Source: CAVXHV01 sp963761445 (GTDB lineage: Bacteria > Planctomycetota > Planctomycetia > Isosphaerales > Isosphaeraceae). From it: DNA of 64,000 bases. Where the stretch lies: NCBI GenBank assembly GCA_963761445.1, contig CAVXHV010000004.1, positions 1,302,001-1,366,000 on the forward strand. The letters are read 5' to 3'. The notes beneath the pieces were generated by a model. That model had not been told where the DNA came from, searched no databases, and saw nothing but the letters and a program-made list of their open reading frames with translations. A program made the translations under genes and the position numbers. Shown here one piece after another: positions 1 through 7,733 of the stretch (within the stretch, counting starts at the first letter, position 1; every line of letters starts with the position of its first letter).

Positions 1-18
1 CGCCCCTTCACACGTCGT

Positions 19-1684
19 TCATGCCTTCCTGGGCGGCCCGCCGGCCTGGCTGGCGCGGTGGGGCGCCCGTGCCTTTCCCGGCCCGCCCATGAGACTGCGC
101 ACCTGCTTGCCGAGTCCCGCATCCACCGGTTCAACGACCGCCAGCACCGCGCGGAGCTGCTCCGGCGTCCGCTCATGTTCCTTCGCCTCCTGCACAATCC
201 CCTGGGCCATCGCGTAGGCCAGCTCTAGAGGCTTCTCCCATGTCGTGACGGCGCTCAATTGCCGTGCATCGCTACGGGTGATGACGAATAGCGGTAAGCC
301 ATGATCTGGAGCGGCGTAGGGTGGAATCCCGAGCTGATGCGACAAGGCCGGCAATTCCTCCAATCGCATCGCCACGACCACGTAAGAGCGAGCCAGGACC
401 GAGAGCGGATTGGAGCGAGAATCCTCCTTGGTTATCCGGTTCCACTCATCGAGGACCTGCTGGTTGTCGCGTCTCTTGTGCAGGATGAGCAACACCGGCA
501 GCCTGGCACGCCGGGCGGCCGCGAAGGCCCTCTCGGCCTGTACCCGCTCGGTATCCGGCGGACTGACGCGCTGGCCGAGGATATCCTCGAAGACAGTGCG
601 ATAGACTTCGTTCAGGGGTGGCAGCGGCTCCGAAGCCAGCAGCCGGTGGATCTTCTGCTCCGCCGGGCTCGCTACCGGTCGCGACTGGCGGCTCGAGCTC
701 CTCGCGGTGGGCCGCCCCGATTCGCTCGGGATCGTCCACGGCCCTGCCGTCAGACGTGACCTTCACCGCCCATCGTGCGGCGGCCAGCAGCTCCTCCGCG
801 GGAACCGGTCCGGTCAACGCATGAATGACCCGGCCGTCGGGCGTGCAAAAGTAGCTCGCCACGTTGCCACCGTTCTTCGCGAGGACGCCGGACTGGTTGA
901 CCACTTCGAAGCTCCCCACCTGCTGGTGCGCCGCCACGAAGTGCTCGGCGAAATAACGCGCGACATTGGGATCCTTCAGGGCGACCGCCCTGAATGCCTG
1001 TGCGTTATTTCACGTAAAGCCGGGGTCCTCGAAATTCCCGGAGACGTGAATCAGGAAGACGAGCTTCCCTTCCTTCCGGGCTGCCTCGGAGGCCGCGCCG
1101 GGCGATTTGGCCCAGGTGAGCGCCGTGTTGAGCGAGCGGTCCACCGCGCAGACCTGCACCGCCTGGCCACCCGCCGCCGGTTCGTCAAGCTGCAAATCGG
1201 ACAGGGCAAACGACGGCTTCTCCGGCAGGACAAACGGCAACGATGACCGGGGAGCCGCCTCACGCAACACGAATCGTTCCGGTTCGGCAGGAGCGGGCGT
1301 CCGGTCCGCGTCCGGTCGATCGGGCGGCGGTTTCGGCGATGCAGCCGCCAGCGGTGCCGCCTCTGCAGGCGGCGTTGCTTCGGGCACGGCCGCCATGGGC
1401 GCTTTCACCCGGGGCTCCTCCGGCCGCCCGGGCTCAGCAGGTTCGGTATTGACTGATTGTGGATGACTCTTGAGTGACGGCGCCGGCCGATCGATCGCCC
1501 CCGATTCAGCCGCGGCTCGGGCCGATCGGCCCACGTCGGCGTCGATCAACCCGCGCACCCAGAATCCGAGGGCGAAGGCGCAGCACCAACCCCCCCCTGC
1601 GGCCACGGCGAGGATGCTCGCCAGAAAGATCACATTGCGAGAGGAATCCGACCTGGCGGGGAGTCCGGTCGCCGATTGGCCCAT
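19..1684 (-). CDS. Membrane-anchored thioredoxin-fold protein with in-frame UGA (candidate selenoprotein), frameshifted
   Basis: The ATG at 1684 has GGAGG seven bases upstream, so I prefer it to the longer frame opening at 1864. One hydrophobic segment (about residues 14-45) is followed by a long Ala/Pro-rich linker and a thioredoxin-like domain starting near residue 212 (KLVFLIHVSGNF). Codon 225 (1012-1010) is TGA. The same frame then continues for about 105 codons of convincing domain sequence (NNAQAF, GGNVASYF, DGRVIHALTG), so TGA is not the natural end. A one-base indel between about 655 and 690 moves the last ~220 codons (KIHRLLASEPLPP through to the stop at 19) into another frame. The likely role is a membrane-tethered, periplasm-facing thiol or selenol redox protein. 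The family assignment is moderate; the UGA and its hairpin are directly visible. Alternatively the gene is a pseudogene with one nonsense codon and one indel. Confidence 0.7.
975..1012 (-). promoter_or_regulatory. Putative bacterial SECIS element following UGA codon 225
   Basis: On the minus strand the UGA at 1012-1010 is followed by 15 bases and then a perfect 8-bp stem, TTCAGGGC / GCCCTGAA (994-987 and 982-975), closed by the tetraloop GGTC (986-983). The apical loop starts 24 bases after the UGA and opens with GG. Bacterial SECIS elements lie inside the coding region just after the UGA, with the loop about 16-37 bases downstream and a G among the first loop bases, so the geometry fits. The hairpin also encodes conserved-looking protein sequence, so its match could be coincidental. 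Folding is judged by eye only. Confidence 0.6.
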
Positions 1685-1898
1685 CTTCGCGCCTCCGACC
1701 TGTGAGCGGATCGCCTTGCGGGAGATCGTATACGAACTATACCAGCACAACCCGCAGTCGTCGAGCGCCTGTACCCGTGGACGGCGTGCCGGGAGACCAT
1801 CTGCGGACGATTTGGGCTCCATTGATCGCAAAGTTCGGCGATCGGAAAAGAATTCGAATCGCAAGAGTCACAGGAGCGGCCCGTTCTTCGCTGCGGCT

Positions 1899-3758
1899 TC
1901 ACTGCCGCCCACTCAAAACCTGATCGAGCTTGCGTTCGAGCGCATCCAGCCGCTCAAGAATCTTCGCATGAGACAATCGCTCCTCTTTCTCTCCCAGCAG
2001 CCGGTCCACCTTCCGCTCCAGCTCCCTCAGCCGGTCGCGCGTCATCGCATCAATTGGCCCGGAAACCGCCCCCCGCCCCTCGTCGTTGTTCCTGTCGCGC
2101 GCATCGGTCTCGACGGCCATCCGCACGAACATGCCAGGCTTCAATTGTGCCTCGCGATTGGGAATGATCGTCCGGATGCCAACGGTGTGCGTTTCATGAT
2201 CGACCTTCCAGTCGATCGCCTCCACCCTGGCCGTCACTCGACGGTCCCCGAAAGGAAATGTCACAGTCACGTTCTGCCCGACCTTGACCCTCTCGGCATC
2301 GAGCTCGCTCACACGCCCACGCACCCAGAGCCAGTCGAGGCGCGCAATCACCAGCAAATTGTCGCTCGCCGCGGCGTAGTAGTTCCCGTGGACCACGTTG
2401 CGCTGTACAACCGTTCCATCGGCGCGAGAGCGAAGAACCATCTTCGCCTTCTGGACGCCGTCTTCGTCCCTCGCTTTTTCGATCTCCTTTTCCGTCAATC
2501 CCAATACGAGCAACTTGTCCCTCGCCAGCGTCATCTTGAGGTGACTCTGCGCCTCGGTGCCCTTGGAACCGATCAGTTCTTCATGCGACAGCCCGCCCTC
2601 TCTTTCCTTCCTTGCGCGAAAGTCATTCGTTTTCTTGTCGTGCTCCCACTGGCTCACAGCAAGCAGGTAACCGTTCTTGGCCTCCGCAAGTTCCGTACTG
2701 AACAGCTCGAGAAGCGGCTCGCCTTTCTTCACTTGGCTTCCAAGATCCACGAAAACCTTGTCGACCCGGCAGTCAATCGGAGCACGAACTTGAACGACGC
2801 GATCCGGCACGAAGTCCGTCGTGCCGAACACCCGCAGCAACGACGGCGAGCTTTTCGCCTCTGCATTTCCCGGAGGAGCGAGAACCTGTCCGCTCGGGGC
2901 TCCGTTGCCGGTCGCTTGCTGCGCCGCCACCAGCGCAGCAAGACCGACCACGAATAATCCTGAAACCGCCGCCGCGGCCCCGATCACGTTCTTCATCAGC
3001 ATGCTCCTCATCACTCCGTCGGTAACCTTGAGAACAGTCGAAGAACCCAACCCGCCCGCAACCCGGTTCATCGCACAACGGCATGCCTCCCGAGTGATCC
3101 CCTCGACCAGCCGCTCGGGCAACCCCAGCCGGCTTCCCGGCCATATCGGCCCAGGCGGAAGCAAAAACAGATAAGGCAGCCCACGCTTCTCAAGTTGCAC
3201 CCGCAGCCGCTCTCGCGCCCGCGACAGCCTGGTTTTCACCGTCCCCAGCGGCCAGCGCAGCCGGCCCGCGGCCTGCTCGTGAGTCAGCCCCTCGAGGTAG
3301 CAAAGTACAATGGGAACTCGATACTTCTCCGGCAACCGCTCGATCTCGGCATGCAGCTCGGGATAAGGATCAGAATCACCGGGCTGAACCCAATCGCATT
3401 CCGGCCGAGGCGTCCGTTCCGCCGCTCGCAGCTCGAACCTTCGCCGTCGAGACCCCTCCATCCGGATCCGCCCCGCCGCCCGTCGCGCCACGCCGAAGAG
3501 CCAGCTCGAAACCGACTCCCGCTTCCGAATCGCCCCCGCCTGCCGCGCGAGGACCAGGAACGTGACCTGCACGGCGTCCTGAGCGTCGTGGTGATCCTTG
3601 AGGGTCTGCTGGCACACCCGAAAGACCATCGGCACATGCCGCTCGACCAGGGCCGCGAACGCGATTTCTCTCGCTTCATCTCCGCACCGCAAGAACCGGT
3701 CGAGTAATTCGCCATCGCTCAAATCTCCGGCGATTCCCGAGTGGAACAGATACTCCAT
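1899..3758 (-). CDS. ECF sigma factor fused to a HlyD-type periplasmic adaptor (copy 1)
   Basis: The N-terminal ~180 residues are an ECF sigma factor: region 2 around MVFRVCQQTLKDHHDAQDA and region 4 around LPEKYRVPIVLCYLEGLTHE, with the helix-turn-helix ending GTVKTRLSRARERL. A hydrophobic segment follows (about residues 255-275, GAAAAVSGLFVVGLAALVAA). After it comes a HlyD/RND-adaptor-like portion with a barrel-sandwich half (VRAPIDCRVDKVFVDLGSQV), a second half (RADGTVVQRNVVHGNYY), a beta-barrel and a charged C-terminal coiled coil. The predicted topology is cytoplasmic sigma, one membrane span and periplasmic adaptor. I place the start at 3758 (MEYLFHSG) because the paralogue at 6581 begins there and sequence upstream is out of frame between the two copies. 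No anti-sigma gene is adjacent, so the adaptor half may itself sense or tether; that is inference. The frame is intact. Confidence 0.88.
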   Translation of the reverse strand: MEYLFHSGIAGDLSDGELLDRFLRCGDEAREIAFAALVERHVPMVFRVCQQTLKDHHDAQDAVQVTFLVLARQAGAIRKRESVSSWLFGVARRAAGRIRMEGSRRRRFELRAAERTPRPECDWVQPGDSDPYPELHAEIERLPEKYRVPIVLCYLEGLTHEQAAGRLRWPLGTVKTRLSRARERLRVQLEKRGLPYLFLLPPGPIWPGSRLGLPERLVEGITREACRCAMNRVAGGLGSSTVLKVTDGVMRSMLMKNVIGAAAAVSGLFVVGLAALVAAQQATGNGAPSGQVLAPPGNAEAKSSPSLLRVFGTTDFVPDRVVQVRAPIDCRVDKVFVDLGSQVKKGEPLLELFSTELAEAKNGYLLAVSQWEHDKKTNDFRARKEREGGLSHEELIGSKGTEAQSHLKMTLARDKLLVLGLTEKEIEKARDEDGVQKAKMVLRSRADGTVVQRNVVHGNYYAAASDNLLVIARLDWLWVRGRVSELDAERVKVGQNVTVTFPFGDRRVTARVEAIDWKVDHETHTVGIRTIIPNREAQLKPGMFVRMAVETDARDRNNDEGRGAVSGPIDAMTRDRLRELERKVDRLLGEKEERLSHAKILERLDALERKLDQVLSGRQ

Positions 3759-3956
3759 TTGCCGAAGCGGCAATTTCGCTGCGGATCCCTTGAACACGGC
3801 CGGACCCCCTGGCTCATGATTCCACACTCAATACGTAGTGTGCAGAACCAGGCCCCACGGATTCAATCCTCGCCTGCGTCACGGATCGAAGTTACGCATG
3901 CGGCGAAGGCACGCTTTCCGCCGGTGGTCGCCGGCACGGCGCGATCCTGCCCCGCA

Positions 3957-4649
3957 GCGCAAGTTTTGATGTTGCGCTGTTTTTGTCCTCGCCCCGAATG
4001 GGGCAGTCACAAGATAGCCTAGGGCAACGCCCTAGGTTTCTGGTTCAATCGCGCGTCTGTTCGGGTAACACGTCGGTTGTTCGTCCTGGGCGACGACACT
4101 GGCCCGAATCGCAAGTTTTGATGTTGCGCTGTTTTTGTCCTCGCCCCGAATGGGGCAGTCACAAGATAGCCTAGGGCAACGCCCTAGGTTTCTGGTTCAA
4201 TCGCGCGGCTGTTCGGGTAACACGTCGGTTGTTCGTCCTGGCGACGACACTGGCCCGCAGCGCAAGTTTTGATGTTGCGCTGTATTTGTCCTCGCCCCGA
4301 ATGGGGCAGTCACAAGATAGCCTAGGGCAACGCCCTAGGTTTCTGGTTCAATCGCGCGGCTGTTCGGGTAACACGTCGGTTGTTCGTCCTGGGCGACGAC
4401 ACTGGCCGGAAGCGCAAGTTTTGATGTTGCGCTGTATTTGTCCTCGCCCCGAATGGGGCAGTCACAAGATAGCCTAGGGCAACGCTCTAGGTTTCTGGTT
4501 CAATCGCGCGGCTGTTCGGGTAACACGTCGGTTGTTCGTCCTGGGCGACGACACTGGCCGGAAGCGCAAGTTTTGATGTTGCGCTGTATTTGTCCTCGCC
4601 CCGAATGGGGCAGTCACAAAATAGCCTAGGGCAACGCCCTAGGTTTCCG
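3957..4649. repeat. 152-bp tandem repeat array, about 4.6 copies
   Basis: The marker GCAAGTTTTGATGTTGCGCT recurs at 3959, 4111, 4262, 4414 and 4566, giving periods of 152, 151, 152 and 152 bases. Copies differ at only a few positions. Each unit holds three short hairpins: GCGCAA...TTGCGC, GCCCC-GAAT-GGGGC and CCTAGGGC-AAC-GCCCTAGG. The last copy breaks off just after the third hairpin. Apparent reading frames here are repeat translations and are not genes. Confidence 0.9.
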
Positions 4650-4695
4650 AATTCAAACCGTATTCAAGCCCTGAAAGGGCGGCACAATCGGTGTT
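4644..4695. repeat. Dispersed palindromic element fragment
   Basis: The stretch CGAATTCAAACCGTATTCAA followed by CCCTGAAAGGGCGGCACAAT closely matches parts of the elements at about 9131-9180 and 9491-9537. It joins the end of the 152-bp array to the toxin-antitoxin promoter stub. Confidence 0.7.
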
Positions 4696-4753
4696 ATGAC
4701 CTCTAGCTCCTTGGTAACCGCCAGATTATACCATCCCATAGGAGCAGGAGCGA
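4696..4753 (-). pseudogene. Duplicated promoter/start stub of a toxin-antitoxin operon
   Basis: These 58 bases match 7592-7649 with three differences. The 7592-7649 copy is the intact promoter and ribosome-binding region of the antitoxin-mazF operon. The stub keeps the -10 box TATAAT (complement of 4729-4734) and AAGGAG, but the position matching the antitoxin start codon reads ATA, and coding similarity ends there. It lies between the repeat array and the 3' end of the second sigma-HlyD gene. Confidence 0.75.
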
Positions 4754-4754
4754 T

Positions 4755-6581
4755 TCACCGCCGCCCATTCAAAACCTGATCGAGCTTGCGTTCGAGTGCA
4801 TCCAGCCGCTCAAGAATCTTCGCGTGCGACGTTCGCTCCTCTTTCTCTCCCAGCAGCCGGTCCACCTTCCGTTCCAGCTCGCTCAGCCGATCGCGCGTCA
4901 TCGCATCAATTGGCCCGGCAACTGCTCCCCGCCCCTCGTCGTCGTTCTTGTCGTGCGCCTCGGTTTCGACGGCCATTCGCACGAACATGCCCGGCTTCAG
5001 TCGTCCCTCGTCATTGGGAATCGTCGTCCGGATACTCACGGTGTGAGTTTCGTGATCGACCTTCCCGTCGATTGCCTCCACCCTGGCCGTCACTCGCCGG
5101 TCCCCGTAAGGAAATGTCACGGTCAAGTGTTGCCCCACCTTCACCTTTTCCGCGTCCGGTTCGCTCACGCGTCCGACCACCCAGAGTGGATCGAACCGGG
5201 CGACGGTCAACAAATTGTCGGTCGGCGCGTACTGGTTGCCCACGACCGCGTTTCGCACAATCACCGTTCCACCCGAGCGCGAGCGAAGAATCATCTTCGC
5301 CTTCTGATCGCCGTCTTCCGTCTCGATTTTGCCGATCTCGTTCTCTGTCACACCGAATATCAGAAGCCTTTCCTTGGCCGTCGCCGCCTTGAGACAGCTC
5401 TGGTCCTCGTCGAGTTGAATCTCGACCAGTTTCTTTTGCGGCTGCCTGCCTTCTCCAAACGCTTTCTTGTCGCGCTCCCACTGGCTGACGGCCATCAGGT
5501 AGCTGTTCTTGGCCTCCGCAAGTTCGCTGCTGAAGAGCTCGAACAGCGGGTCACCCTTCTTGACCCGTTGACCCAGCTCCGCCAGAACCTTGTCGACCCG
5601 GCAATCAAATGGCGCACGAACCTTCACAATGCCGTCTGGAACCAGCTCCGTCGCTCCGTGCAACTGCAGCATGGTGCGTGACTCCCCCAGCTCGGCAATC
5701 GCCGGAATGGCCTGCCTCGGGGCCGGTTTTCCAGGTCCTTGTTGGGCTGCGACCAGACCACCGAAGCCGACCAGGACAAGGCCCGATAGCGCCGCTCCCG
5801 TCCACATCAGTTTCTTCAAGAGCATGTTCTTCATGACCACCTCGGTAACCTTGAGAACAGTCGAAGAAGCCAACCCGCCAGCAACACCGTACGTCCCATA
5901 TCGGCACCCCGCCTGTGTGATCGCCTCGGCGAGATGCTCGGGCAACCCCGGCCAGCTTCCCGGCCGCATCGGACCTGGCGGAAGCAGAACCAGATAAGGC
6001 AGTCCCTGCTTCTCAAGCTGCACCCGCAGCTGTTCGCGCGCCCGCGACAGCCTGATCTTCACCGTCCCCAAGGGCCACCGCAGCCGGCCCGCGGCCTGCT
6101 CGTGTGTGAGTCCCTCGAGGTAGCAAAGTACAATGGGAACTCGATACTTCTCCGGCAACCGCTCGATCTCGGCGTGAAGCTCGGAATAACGATCAGAATC
6201 ACCGGGCACATCCCAATCGCAATCGCGCCGAGGCGCCCGTTCCACCGCTCGAAGCTCGAACCGTCGCCGTCGAGACCCCTCCATCCGCATCCGCCCCGCC
6301 GCCCGCCGCGCCACGCCGAACAGCCAGCTCGAGACGGACGTCCGCTTCCGAATCGCCCCCGCCTGCCGCGCCAGCGCCAGGAACGTCGCCTGCATGGCGT
6401 CTTGAGCGTCGTGGTGATCCTTGAGGGTCTGCTGGCAAACTCGAAAAACCATCGGCCCATGCCGCTCGACCAGCGCAGTGAACGCGATCTCTCTCGCCGA
6501 ATCCCCGCACCGCAGGAATCGCTCAATTAACTCGCTATCGCTCAAATCCCCGGCGATCCCGGAGTGGAACAGATACTCCAT
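4755..6581 (-). CDS. ECF sigma factor fused to a HlyD-type periplasmic adaptor (copy 2)
   Basis: This is a full-length paralogue (608 aa) of the protein at 1899-3758 with the same architecture. It has sigma region 2 (MVFRVCQQTLKDHHDAQDA), sigma region 4 (LPEKYRVPIVLCYLEGLTHE), a transmembrane segment (TGAALSGLVLVGFGGLVAAQ), barrel-sandwich halves (VRAPFDCRVDKVLAELGQRV; SGGTVIVRNAVVGNQY), a beta-barrel and a C-terminal coiled coil (ELERKVDRLLGEKEERTSHA). The sigma half and the last ~50 residues are the best conserved between copies; the juxtamembrane linker and middle of the adaptor diverge. Start at ATG 6581, equivalent to the start chosen for copy 1. The copies lie head to tail, about 1 kb apart, separated only by repeats, so a tandem duplication is likely. 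Direct targets cannot be told from the sequence. Confidence 0.88.
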   Translation of the reverse strand: MEYLFHSGIAGDLSDSELIERFLRCGDSAREIAFTALVERHGPMVFRVCQQTLKDHHDAQDAMQATFLALARQAGAIRKRTSVSSWLFGVARRAAGRMRMEGSRRRRFELRAVERAPRRDCDWDVPGDSDRYSELHAEIERLPEKYRVPIVLCYLEGLTHEQAAGRLRWPLGTVKIRLSRAREQLRVQLEKQGLPYLVLLPPGPMRPGSWPGLPEHLAEAITQAGCRYGTYGVAGGLASSTVLKVTEVVMKNMLLKKLMWTGAALSGLVLVGFGGLVAAQQGPGKPAPRQAIPAIAELGESRTMLQLHGATELVPDGIVKVRAPFDCRVDKVLAELGQRVKKGDPLFELFSSELAEAKNSYLMAVSQWERDKKAFGEGRQPQKKLVEIQLDEDQSCLKAATAKERLLIFGVTENEIGKIETEDGDQKAKMILRSRSGGTVIVRNAVVGNQYAPTDNLLTVARFDPLWVVGRVSEPDAEKVKVGQHLTVTFPYGDRRVTARVEAIDGKVDHETHTVSIRTTIPNDEGRLKPGMFVRMAVETEAHDKNDDEGRGAVAGPIDAMTRDRLSELERKVDRLLGEKEERTSHAKILERLDALERKLDQVLNGRR

Positions 6582-7011
6582 TTGCCGGAGGCGCTGATTT
6601 CGCTGCGGACCCTTTCAACACGTCCGGACCTCCTGGTTTGTTTCCCACAATCTCCCTGTAGTGTCACCAAGCCGCGCGCTCCGATTCAGGCTTAAACATT
6701 TTTCTCCAATTCCCAAGCCTGACTGAACTGCGGCCCACATCGAAAGGCAACCGAGTTGACGCTTCCGCGACTCGATTCTCGCACGATCGCCGGCTGACCC
6801 CAGAACTCCGCGCAAGAGTGCCCGCGGTCCGCACAGCACGCGGTATCCCGTTCTCGATCGGTTTCCTCGCCGTGAGAGTGGTGATCCACGGCAAGCGCAA
6901 AACAGGTGACCACGGTCGTGAGACCGTGGTTCAAACGGGACGCACGTCCTCCAGCCTGGGGCGTAAGCCCGATATTGTTGTGCGGTCGCACTCACGCACG
7001 AAGCTGGTGAC
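6582..7011. other. Intergenic region with a short inverted repeat
   Basis: There is no convincing gene. It should hold the promoter of the sigma-HlyD gene that starts at 6581. A perfect 9-bp inverted repeat, ACCACGGTC-GTGA-GACCGTGGT, lies at 6909-6930 and could be a terminator stem for the rightward side or an operator; it has no T-run. The 126-codon minus frame 6615-6995 has no recognisable domain. Confidence 0.5.
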
Positions 7012-7359
7012 CTATAGACCCAGGCAATATCGGACCGCGTCTTCCACCCGTTGCAAGATGTCCCCCTTCAGATGTCCCGCAGCGGCTACTGGAAAACGAC
7101 GACGATCCAACGAGCGTAGTTGGAAGCAGAGGAACACTGTCTCCATCGGTAACCCACTGTCCTTCGCCGCGACGCGCACGTTGGTGGCATAATCCCGCGG
7201 CAAATTCTCGCGCTTCGTGCCAACGACCACCGTTACAACTAATGGAAGCGCGTTGATGCTATCAACCGATAGCACGAGAACCGGTCTCTGGCCGGCTTGT
7301 TCGCGGCCTTGCACGGGGTTCAGATTGACGAAGTAGATTTGCCCGCGCTCGATGCTCAT
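7012..7359 (-). CDS. mazF: MazF/PemK-family endoribonuclease toxin
   Basis: A 115-residue protein of normal MazF length. It opens with RGQIYFVNLNPVQGREQAGQ followed by RPVLVLSVD, the conserved N-terminal strand and basic loop of the PemK/MazF fold. The family cleaves mRNA at short specific sites and is neutralised by a co-encoded antitoxin. The ATG at 7359 overlaps the antitoxin stop by four bases (ATGA), so the pair is translationally coupled. The toxin frame is intact while the antitoxin is frameshifted. Either the antitoxin indel is a sequence error or the toxin is inactive or neutralised in trans. Confidence 0.88.
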   Translation of the reverse strand: MSIERGQIYFVNLNPVQGREQAGQRPVLVLSVDSINALPLVVTVVVGTKRENLPRDYATNVRVAAKDSGLPMETVFLCFQLRSLDRRRFPVAAAGHLKGDILQRVEDAVRYCLGL

Positions 7360-7593
7360 GAATCGTCATCCAGTCCATCACAATCAGCCAGGGCAAATTC
7401 TGTCTCGATCTGTTTCAACTCTTGCTGGATCGCTGGGTCCCTCGCCATCCGTTCAAACTCATCATCGTTGATCGTCGGGCTACGAAGTGACCGCGCGAAT
7501 CCGCTGAACCAGACGCTCGACGAGCCGGAGCTGCTCCGCCAGGGAAAGCTCGCCGACCTCGGCCTCAAGCTGCGACAGCCGTGATTCTGTCAT
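7356..7593 (-). CDS. Antitoxin partner of MazF, frameshifted
   Basis: From ATG 7593, with GAGGAG about nine bases upstream, the frame reads MTESRLSQLEAEVGELSLAE then QLRLVERLVQRIRAVTS and stops at 7480. One base off, the frame continues SPTINDDEFERMARDPAIQQ to a stop at 7356 that overlaps mazF. Together they would make a ~78-residue hydrophilic antitoxin: an N-terminal helical dimerisation part and an acidic C-terminal tail (LADCDGLDDDS) typical of the toxin-wrapping region. A one-base indel near 7485-7510 separates the halves. The antitoxin family is not identified with certainty. Confidence 0.7.
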
Positions 7594-7649
7594 GATCTCT
7601 AGCTCCTCGGTAACCGCCAGATTATACCATCCCATAAGAGCAGGAGCGA
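7594..7649 (-). promoter_or_regulatory. Promoter and RBS of the antitoxin-mazF operon
   Basis: On the minus strand a perfect -10 hexamer TATAAT (complement of 7621-7626) lies about 28 bases before the antitoxin ATG, followed by GAGGAG. The -35 region is weak. The same block is duplicated at 4696-4753. Confidence 0.65.
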
Positions 7650-7733
7650 AATCCTACGTCATCCGTCCCGCGCAGTGCCCAGCCATTCCGCAAGGCGTAT
7701 TGCACGGCGACAAACACAAGGACCCCAGAACCT

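Noticed and set aside
3957..4649. Possible CRISPR or attachment-site array
   Set aside because: The 152-bp units are contiguous and near-identical throughout; there are no spacers or integrase.
6615..6995. 126-codon minus frame as a gene
   Set aside because: No RBS, domain or coding periodicity visible; it spans the region that should hold the sigma-HlyD promoter and an inverted repeat.
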